This document shows positions 1 through 4,761 of a stretch of DNA of 5,823 nucleotides, in pieces (the stretch's first letter is position 1; each line of letters opens with the position of its first letter). Origin of the DNA: Bacteroidales bacterium (GTDB taxonomy: Bacteria; Bacteroidota; Bacteroidia; Bacteroidales; UBA12077); the NCBI GenBank assembly GCA_030600625.1, contig JAUVLS010000104.1, positions 1-5,823 on the forward strand, in the 5' to 3' direction. Made by a program: the position numbers and the translations under genes. The notes beneath the pieces were generated by a model, which was given only the letters and a program-made list of their open reading frames with translations, made no database searches and was not told the origin of the DNA.

Positions 1-684
1 CTTTTCCTTTAAGTTATTTATCTGCAATTCATTTAACTCCTGAGAATTAAATGAATATAAATTTTCACAATTCGTGTTTAAAATTTTCGTTGAATTAAAT
101 TCCTGCAAATAATAATTCCCAAACAAAGAGCCTGCCATTTCCTGAATATCCTGAACAGAATGAACTGGTTTTACCAATGTTGTTCTAAACTCAAATTTTA
201 TATCAGATTGTTTAATAAGTTGAATTGATTCGAATATTCGCTCTAATTGAATAAACGAAAACTGCTCTCCAACGATTTCCCGATATTTGCTAATTTTCAA
301 TGAGGATTTAATATCCATAGCAACAAAATCAAGCAAACCATTCTTTATTAAATCATTAAGCATTTCAGGGTTTGTACCATTAGTATCTAATTTAACCGAT
401 AAACCCAAAAGCTTTATTTGTTTTATATAATTTGGCAAATCACTATGTAATGTAGGCTCACCACCTGTAATTACAACAGCATCCAGCAAATCTTTATTCT
501 TATCTAAATATTCGAGAACTTCATTATTATCTATATATAAATTTTTCTGAATTAATTCCGGTAAAACCAATTCAGGATTATGGCAATAAAAGCATCTGAA
601 ATTACAACCCGAAGTAAAAATTACAGATGCTATCTTACCCGGAAAATCAATTAAACTTTGTTTTAAAAAACCGCCTATTATCAT
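1..684 (-). CDS. nrdG: Anaerobic ribonucleoside-triphosphate reductase activating protein, radical SAM (partial, C-terminus off the window)
   Basis: The product is the iron-sulfur radical-SAM activase that cleaves S-adenosylmethionine and places the glycyl radical on NrdD in the cytoplasm. The frame reads from ATG at 684 to base 1 without a stop (228 codons), so only the last residues can be missing. Residues 26-36 read GCNFRCFYCHN, giving the cluster cysteines C27, C31 and C34 in the CxxxCxxC spacing. ITGGEPT at 72-78 is the SAM-contacting GGE motif, and LDTNGTNP and AMDIKSS follow as expected for this fold. The opening MIIGGFLKQSLIDFPGKIASVIF is typical of the longer NrdG-like subfamily (NrdG2 type) rather than the short E. 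coli form. The ATG overlaps the upstream gene's TGA as ATGA and has a GAGGA sequence six bases before it, so translational coupling is likely. The family call is solid. Pairing with this NrdD rests on operon context. Confidence 0.93.
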   Translation of the reverse strand, partial: MIIGGFLKQSLIDFPGKIASVIFTSGCNFRCFYCHNPELVLPELIQKNLYIDNNEVLEYLDKNKDLLDAVVITGGEPTLHSDLPNYIKQIKLLGLSVKLDTNGTNPEMLNDLIKNGLLDFVAMDIKSSLKISKYREIVGEQFSFIQLERIFESIQLIKQSDIKFEFRTTLVKPVHSVQDIQEMAGSLFGNYYLQEFNSTKILNTNCENLYSFNSQELNELQINNLKEK

Positions 685-1145
685 GAAAGTTCCTCTATTT
701 CGATTCGAACAATTTTATAGCCTTTTAAACTTTCATTTGCTGCCAAAACAACTCCTATAAATACTGTTAACATACCGGTTAAAAAGAATATCAATATTAA
801 AACCTCAACTTCATCAGATTGTGTGTATAGATTTATTCCAATACATAATGATGAAATTATAAAACAAGCAACAGCAAATGAATAAGCAAAAACAGCATTT
901 CTAACAATCTTAACTCGCTCATTTAACCTGTCAATTTGTACTCTTATTATATTTTCTCTTCTTATATCATTTTCCATTCGCTTATCCAAATGAAGTATTT
1001 TACGCTTTTCATCATTTAATAAACGAATCCTGTTCACAACAATTGAATATTTATTATTCATTCCAAGAATTAATAAACCACATGCCGAAATCATTATACC
1101 CGGTGCCAACATGGCTTGAATTACTTTTACAATTGAATATTCCAT
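681..1145 (-). CDS. DUF2721-like small integral membrane protein inside the nrdD-nrdG operon
   Basis: The 154-residue product is a predicted inner-membrane protein of unknown function. A first hydrophobic segment at about 8-28 (VIQAMLAPGIMISACGLLIL) is followed by YSIVVNRIRLL and a strongly charged, probably coiled-coil stretch at about 40-80. Two more membrane segments follow at about 83-106 and 112-134, with a short polar tail. The N-terminal 'AMLAPGIMISACGLLILGMNNKY' and 'VNRIRLL' pattern matches what I recall of DUF2721 proteins; I made this call from memory without a profile search. The gene starts 14 bases after the nrdD stop and its TGA overlaps the nrdG ATG, so it is almost certainly co-transcribed with both and lies under the B12 riboswitch. 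No enzymatic motif is visible. A role in dNTP synthesis cannot be inferred from sequence; it may simply be a passenger. Confidence 0.85.
   Translation of the reverse strand: MEYSIVKVIQAMLAPGIMISACGLLILGMNNKYSIVVNRIRLLNDEKRKILHLDKRMENDIRRENIIRVQIDRLNERVKIVRNAVFAYSFAVACFIISSLCIGINLYTQSDEVEVLILIFFLTGMLTVFIGVVLAANESLKGYKIVRIEIEELS
685..695 (-). promoter_or_regulatory. Ribosome binding site of nrdG within the DUF2721 gene
   Basis: GAGGA at 695-691 on the minus strand lies six bases before the nrdG ATG at 684. It is inside the last codons of the membrane protein gene (IEELS). It is the clearest Shine-Dalgarno-like element in the window; the starts of nrdD, the DUF2721 gene and the two plus-strand genes have none. 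Together with the ATGA overlap it supports the 684 start and coupled translation. A chance match from Glu codons is possible. Confidence 0.45.
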
Positions 1146-1159
1146 AACAATTTGATTTA

Positions 1160-3340
1160 TTATTGATTAACTAATATAGCTTCTTCCAAAATTTCGTTCT
1201 TTTCTAAATTATTATTTTCGATTTTCTTATCAAATAGTTTTCGATCATTAAACTCAGCCACTTTTCCTTCATTCCACTGATTAACAGGACGTAAATAACC
1301 TACAATTCGTGAATAAACTATACATTCCTGTTCTTTACCTTTTTCCTTACATTTTGGACAAATAGCATACTCCCCGTATAAATATCCATGTTCGGGGCAA
1401 ATACTAAAAGTCGGAGTAAGCGTAATATAAGGTAACTTAAAATTATGAGTTATTTTCTTTATCAACTGCTTAACCGATTCAACAGGTAACTGCTTTTCGC
1501 CCAAGAAAGTATGAAATACCGTTCCACCTGTATATTTAGTTTGTAAATTATCTTGTAACCTTAAAGCTTCGAATAAATCATCAGTAAAATTTACAGGTAA
1601 TTGCGTTGAATTTGTATAATATGGCTCAGCTCCTTTCTTTACAGCACTTTCGTTTGCAACTATAATATCAGGATATTGCATCTTATCAATTCTGGCTAAA
1701 CGATAAGTAGTTCCTTCGGCAGGTGTTGCTTCAAGGTTATAAATATGCTCGGTTTCTTCCTGAAACTCCTCAAGTTTTTTACGCATAAAATCCATTACCT
1801 TTAAGCTAAAAGCATTTCCTTTTTCTTGCCCAATTTCTGAACCTATAAAGTTCAAACAACATTCATTCATACCAATAATTCCAATGGTAGAAAAATGATT
1901 ATCCCAATACCTGCCATTTTTTTTGTAAAGATTTCTTAAATAAAATTTAGAATATGGATATAAACCCTGATTTGTCAATCTCTCGATTACTTTACGTTTA
2001 ATCTCTAAGCTGTTTTTTGCCAATTCCATTAATCGGGTAAGTCTTTGAAAAAATTCTTCTTCATTTCCTGATTCATATCCTAACTTGGGTAAGTTAACAG
2101 TTACAACACCTATTGATCCTGTAAGTGGATTTGCACCAAACAATCCTCCACCTCTACTCTTCAATTCTCTTTTATCCAGTCTTAAACGGCAACACATACT
2201 TCTAACATCATCTGGACTCATATCGGAGTTCACAAAGTTCGAGAAATACGGGATTCCATATTTCGATGCCATCTCCCAAATTTTATCATATTCAGGATTA
2301 TCCCACTCAAAATCTTTGGTAATATTGTATGTTGGTATTGGGAATGAAAAAACACTTCCATTAGCATCACCTTCCAGCATTACTTCGGCAAATGCTTTAT
2401 TGAATATATCCATTTCATGCTGAAAATCGCCATATGTTTCTTTCAAAACCTTACCTCCAACAATTACAGGTTGATTTTTTAATAACTTAGGAACTTTTAA
2501 ATCTATGGTAACATTTGTAAATGGTGTTTGAAAACCTACACGAGTAGGTACATTAATATTAAAGAAAAACTCTTGTAAACATTGTTTTACCTGATTAAAG
2601 TCTATGTTATCGTAACGAATAAATGGTGCTAAATAAGTATCGAAACTTGAAAATGCTTGTGCTCCGGCAGCCTCACCTTGCATAGTATAAAAGAAATTAA
2701 CAATTTGTCCTAAAGCTGTTCTTAAATGTTTAGGTGGCGTACTTTGAGTTTTACCTTCAACACCACTAAATCCTGTCAATAATAAATCTTCTAAATCCCA
2801 TCCAACACAATAAACACTAACAAAGCCTAAATCGTGAATATGAAAACTCCCTTTTTTATGTGTTTCTGCAATTTCGTTAGGATAAATCTGATTTAACCAA
2901 TACTGAGAACTTAAAATTGTTGAAACATGTTGATTTAATCCTTGCAACGAATAAGTAGAATTTGCACTTTCTTTAATTCTCCAGTCATTTAAAGAAATAT
3001 AATTCTCAATAATATCAATGTTAGAAAATATTTCCTTTGTATCACGAATATTCTGATGTTGATACCTGTAAATAATATAAGCCTTAGCCGCTTCAAAATA
3101 CTGATTATCAAACAATATTTTCTCGACCAGATCCTGAATCATTTCAACTGTTGGTATATTCTTTTGATTAAAATCAATTTTCTCAGTAAGCTGCTGAGTT
3201 ATCTTACTTGCTTCTTCTCGATTAGGCTTACCAACTGCTCTAAATGCTCTGAAAATTGCAAATGAAATTTTCTCAGAGTCAAACGGAACAATACGTCCAT
3301 CACGTTTAATAATTGATTTTTGTTCTAAAGCTGCATTCAT
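1160..3340 (-). CDS. nrdD: Anaerobic (class III) ribonucleoside-triphosphate reductase
   Basis: The enzyme reduces ribonucleoside triphosphates to dNTPs under anoxia using a glycyl radical, with formate as the usual reductant in this subgroup. Starting at ATG 3340 it has 726 residues, close to the family norm of about 700. An N-terminal ATP-cone (about 9-100, IIKRDGRIVPFDSEKI) should bind the ATP/dATP allosteric effector. The barrel carries HDLGFVSVYCVGWDL with C178 and SMCCRLRLD with C383/C384, the places of the active-site cysteines. A zinc-type site, C648/H651 and C661/C664, precedes the radical loop RIVGYLRPVNQWNEGK, whose G681 is the radical residue. The C-terminal tail after the loop is slightly long (45 residues beyond G681). 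The frame is open up to 3424, but those 28 extra codons lie in the riboswitch expression platform and look non-coding, so the ATG at 3340 is preferred. There is no clear Shine-Dalgarno, as is usual for Bacteroidota. First gene of the operon. Confidence 0.97.
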   Translation of the reverse strand: MNAALEQKSIIKRDGRIVPFDSEKISFAIFRAFRAVGKPNREEASKITQQLTEKIDFNQKNIPTVEMIQDLVEKILFDNQYFEAAKAYIIYRYQHQNIRDTKEIFSNIDIIENYISLNDWRIKESANSTYSLQGLNQHVSTILSSQYWLNQIYPNEIAETHKKGSFHIHDLGFVSVYCVGWDLEDLLLTGFSGVEGKTQSTPPKHLRTALGQIVNFFYTMQGEAAGAQAFSSFDTYLAPFIRYDNIDFNQVKQCLQEFFFNINVPTRVGFQTPFTNVTIDLKVPKLLKNQPVIVGGKVLKETYGDFQHEMDIFNKAFAEVMLEGDANGSVFSFPIPTYNITKDFEWDNPEYDKIWEMASKYGIPYFSNFVNSDMSPDDVRSMCCRLRLDKRELKSRGGGLFGANPLTGSIGVVTVNLPKLGYESGNEEEFFQRLTRLMELAKNSLEIKRKVIERLTNQGLYPYSKFYLRNLYKKNGRYWDNHFSTIGIIGMNECCLNFIGSEIGQEKGNAFSLKVMDFMRKKLEEFQEETEHIYNLEATPAEGTTYRLARIDKMQYPDIIVANESAVKKGAEPYYTNSTQLPVNFTDDLFEALRLQDNLQTKYTGGTVFHTFLGEKQLPVESVKQLIKKITHNFKLPYITLTPTFSICPEHGYLYGEYAICPKCKEKGKEQECIVYSRIVGYLRPVNQWNEGKVAEFNDRKLFDKKIENNNLEKNEILEEAILVNQ

Positions 3341-3383
3341 CTTTATAAATATTAATGAGTTAATAATACAGCTTCGGATATTG

Positions 3384-3415
3384 AAAAAGGTAGGTGTTTT
3401 ATTCGACCTGCCCTT
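3384..3415 (-). terminator. Putative intrinsic terminator of the riboswitch expression platform
   Basis: In the nrdD leader RNA, AAGGGCAGGU (3415-3406) can pair with ACCUACCUUU (3395-3386), giving nine pairs of ten including one G-U, with a single C-A mismatch and a 10-base loop. The second arm runs into a five-U tract (3388-3384), and the structure sits 43 bases before the nrdD ATG. It is only moderately stable, so it may be a leaky terminator. Its first arm could alternatively pair with the 3' edge of the aptamer, which would make it switchable. Inferred by hand pairing only. Confidence 0.55.
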
Positions 3416-3455
3416 GCTCTTCACCCGAAAGCTACAAGTTATGTATTGGTAGGTC
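3405..3455 (-). promoter_or_regulatory. Candidate antiterminator, mutually exclusive with aptamer P1 and the terminator
   Basis: The aptamer's 3' edge GACCUACC (3455-3448) can pair with GGCAGGUC (3412-3405) in seven of eight positions. The 35 bases between the two arms can fold into an inner hairpin (CUU/AAG and GCUUU/AGAGC) that brings the arms together. This fold uses the ACC of the P1 3' strand (3450-3448) and the first arm of the terminator hairpin, so it cannot coexist with either. The expected logic is B12 absent, antiterminator forms, nrdD on; B12 bound, P1 holds, terminator forms, nrdD off. This is a paper model from visible complementarity. Confidence 0.5.
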
Positions 3456-3634
3456 TTCTGGCTTGTTCTGTGTTTAGCAACCTTCCCATCCTTCAGATAA
3501 CGAACAGTGGTGTTTTGCTAAACTGCAATACGAACTTACAGCTGCGGGGACAGCTCCTGATTTTCCCGTCTAATGCGGGATCACAGGATTCCCTTTAAAT
3601 TCCTTCCGATAAATATCGGAATAGGAAACCAATA
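3444..3634 (-). ncRNA. Cobalamin (adenosylcobalamin-type) riboswitch aptamer in the nrdD leader
   Basis: Read on the minus strand, this leader has the hallmarks of a B12 aptamer. Closing stem P1 is a perfect 7-bp pair, UAUUGGU (3634-3628) with ACCAAUA (3450-3444). Next comes a strong hairpin (UUCC at 3627-3624 and UUCCGAU at 3621-3615 pairing back to 3600-3610). GGGAAUCCUGUG leads into stacked stems UCCUG/CAGGA and UCCCG/CGGGA (3588-3555). The B12 box GCUGUCCCCGCAGCUGUAAG lies at 3554-3535; it differs from the usual CAACUG by a single G. A perfect 9-bp stem GUUUAGCAA/UUGCUAAAC (3523-3515 with 3480-3472) encloses a conserved-looking AUGGGAAGG. The 3' signature GCCAGAAGACCU lies at 3462-3451. 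The aptamer ends about 100 bases before the nrdD ATG, so it should repress nrdD, the DUF2721 gene and nrdG when B12 is abundant. The class call is very secure; the exact ligand form is inferred from the full peripheral architecture. Confidence 0.95.
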
Positions 3635-3642
3635 AACTGCTA

Positions 3643-3674
3643 CAATTTTATACACATTTATATTGGTAATGAAA
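3643..3674 (-). promoter_or_regulatory. Candidate Bacteroidota-type promoter of the nrdD operon
   Basis: On the minus strand TTTC (3674-3671) lies 20 bases before TAAAATTG (3650-3643). These are 3/4 and 5/6 matches to the Bacteroidota primary-sigma consensus TTTG and TAnnTTTG. Transcription would begin near 3636-3639, just before the P1 stem of the riboswitch at 3634, which is where a leader should start. No better match was seen between here and the divergent gene. Confidence 0.4.
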
Positions 3675-3758
3675 TTGAGTTTTAAACATTCATGTTTTAT
3701 TTTTTGCATAAATCACTTAACGTTGCTAATGTTTACGGTTGTTAATAACATTTAGTAA
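3675..3758. other. Divergent intergenic region with small inverted repeats
   Basis: This AT-rich stretch lies between the outward-facing promoters. It holds AAACAT-TC-ATGTTT (3684-3697), TGTTA-A-TAACA (3740-3750) and the wider pair AATGTT (3729-3734) / AACATT (3747-3752). Any of these could be a dimeric-regulator operator, the first lying just upstream of the nrdD -33 element. In AT-rich DNA they may also be chance. I see no gene here and no recognisable NrdR box. Confidence 0.25.
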
Positions 3759-3792
3759 TTCGGAAAAAGAATAAAAAAATATCTTATTTTTG
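3759..3792 (+). promoter_or_regulatory. Candidate Bacteroidota-type promoter of the TPR lipoprotein gene
   Basis: TATTTTTG at 3785-3792 is a perfect TAnnTTTG element. A poor -33 partner, TTCG at 3759-3762, lies 22 bases upstream, slightly outside the usual 19-21 spacing. Transcription would begin near 3797-3800, about 20 bases before the ATG at 3817. This placement argues against the in-frame TTG at 3790 as a start, because it would lie inside the promoter. Confidence 0.5.
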
Positions 3793-3816
3793 CCAACCTT
3801 ACAAAACCATATACAC

Positions 3817-4692
3817 ATGAAAACCTCTAAAATAATTCAGGGACTAATAATTGTTTTTTTATTACAATCATGCGCAGCTACAAAACTATCAGAAGATGGG
3901 GAATCTGCTTTTAAGGAGGGAAACTATGAAGCTGCTCTTATTGCCTGGGAACAAATTATTGAAAATCGTGAAGGTAAAGGCAAAAAAGCCAAATTCACTG
4001 TTTATGTTAGTGCAGGAAAATCAGCCCTGGAATTGGGACAAAATGACAAAGCCAGAAAATACCTTGAGACAGCCAGAGAGATAGGATTTTCATCTCCTGA
4101 AATGTATGTATCGCTAGCCAAAGTCTACAAAAACATTGATAATTTATCAAAAGAAATAACCGCACTGGAAACCTACCATGAAAAATACCCACAAGGAGAA
4201 AAAATAAATGCCATTAATACCCGATTGTTTGAAACCTATGTGGAAAGCGAAAACTGGGATTTGGCAATTGATCTATGGCCGGAAATTGAAACACAAGCTC
4301 AATCTAATACCGACCTGCTTGCAGGATATCTGACCGTTAACAAGAATATGGAAAATACAACAGCCTGTGACAAGCTTGCCCGGCAAATCTTAAAACTGGA
4401 AGCATCTAATGTAACAGCTCTGGAATGGTATGCCGAAAAATATTTCTGGAAAGCAGAAAATCTTTACGTATCAGAAATGAAAGCTTATAAAAATAAGAGA
4501 ACCTCCAGTCAGTATAAAAAACTACTTAAAGCATTAGACGAAGTATGGCCTAACTTTAGAAAATCGCGCGATTATTTCCTGAAGTTATATAAAATTGAAC
4601 CCAAAAAAGAATACGCAAAATATCTGGGTAAGATATATACCCGCTTTGACGATAAACAAAAAGCTAATTATTATAATAAAAAGGCAAAATAG
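3817..4692 (+). CDS. TPR-repeat lipoprotein of unknown function
   Basis: The 291-residue product is predicted to be a lipid-anchored envelope protein. Residues 1-19 form a short lipoprotein signal peptide: basic MKTSK, a hydrophobic core, then LLQSC with C19 as the lipidated cysteine (Q at -2 makes a non-classical lipobox, tolerated in Bacteroidota). The rest is helical and contains tetratricopeptide-like repeats. The clearest are at about 28-48 (AFKEGNYEAALIAWEQII), 60-90 (VSAGKSALELGQNDKARKYLETARE), 94-125 and 128-158. Weaker helices follow, and a last repeat at about 243-288 (SRDYFLKLYKIEPKKEYAKYLGKIY) ends in a lysine-rich tail. TPRs bind partner proteins, so a scaffold or assembly role is plausible, but no partner is identifiable. 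The ATG at 3817 is chosen because the signal peptide begins there. The gene is divergent from the nrd operon and 69 bases upstream of the ligase gene, which has its own candidate promoter. Confidence 0.85.
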   Translation: MKTSKIIQGLIIVFLLQSCAATKLSEDGESAFKEGNYEAALIAWEQIIENREGKGKKAKFTVYVSAGKSALELGQNDKARKYLETAREIGFSSPEMYVSLAKVYKNIDNLSKEITALETYHEKYPQGEKINAINTRLFETYVESENWDLAIDLWPEIETQAQSNTDLLAGYLTVNKNMENTTACDKLARQILKLEASNVTALEWYAEKYFWKAENLYVSEMKAYKNKRTSSQYKKLLKALDEVWPNFRKSRDYFLKLYKIEPKKEYAKYLGKIYTRFDDKQKANYYNKKAK

Positions 4693-4725
4693 TTTCAAGT
4701 TCAAAGTTTTTAGTTTAAAGTTTAA
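4691..4725 (+). repeat. Degenerate 7-bp tandem repeat (AGTTTAA-like, five units)
   Basis: Five consecutive heptamers read AGTTTCA, AGTTCAA, AGTTTTT, AGTTTAA and AGTTTAA. The first begins within the TAG stop codon of the lipoprotein gene. A decayed sixth unit, GGTGTTA, may follow. The repeat fills most of the spacer before the ligase gene and contains the possible -33 element of its promoter. It is short and low-complexity, so it may be replication slippage in AT-rich DNA or a fragment of a dispersed intergenic repeat. Confidence 0.6.
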
Positions 4726-4738
4726 GGTGTTAAATTTG
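4707..4738 (+). promoter_or_regulatory. Candidate Bacteroidota-type promoter of the CoA-ligase gene
   Basis: TAAATTTG at 4731-4738 is a perfect TAnnTTTG element. TTTT at 4707-4710 lies exactly 20 bases upstream as a 3/4 match to the -33 TTTG. The start would fall near 4745, about 17 bases before the ATG at 4762. Such matches arise easily in AT-rich DNA, so read-through from the lipoprotein gene remains an alternative. Confidence 0.4.
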
Positions 4739-4761
4739 GACTTTGTTTAAAATTTGATGAA

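Noticed and set aside
2085..2423. Open plus-strand frame of 112 codons antisense to nrdD
   Set aside because: It mirrors the conserved NrdD coding sequence, shows no recognisable domain and has no promoter or ribosome site.
3056..3265. Open plus-strand frame of 69 codons antisense to the nrdD 5' region
   Set aside because: It lies opposite the ATP-cone region of NrdD and is best explained as a chance frame.
3341..3424. 28-codon N-terminal extension of NrdD from an upstream ATG at 3424
   Set aside because: It overlies the riboswitch terminator and antiterminator, the encoded residues do not resemble NrdD, and the ATP-cone starts just after the ATG at 3340.
3444..3634. Reading the structured region as an IS end or attachment site because of its inverted repeats
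   Set aside because: The repeats coincide with riboswitch stems, and no transposase, integrase or target duplication is present.
3641..3667. Possible NrdR box upstream of nrdD (AATATAAATGTGTA)
   Set aside because: Only half resembles the palindromic NrdR consensus and there is no second properly spaced box; the riboswitch already explains control.
3790..3816. TTG start nine codons upstream of the lipoprotein ATG
   Set aside because: The TTG lies inside a perfect TAnnTTTG promoter element, and the signal peptide begins naturally at MKTSK (3817).
3851..4192. Two short overlapping frames within the lipoprotein gene (one per strand)
   Set aside because: Both lie inside a well-supported TPR lipoprotein coding sequence and have no features of their own.
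4702..4745. Terminator after the lipoprotein gene (CAAAGT ... ACTTTG)
   Set aside because: Six base pairs closing a 32-base loop, with no following U tract; not credible as an intrinsic terminator.
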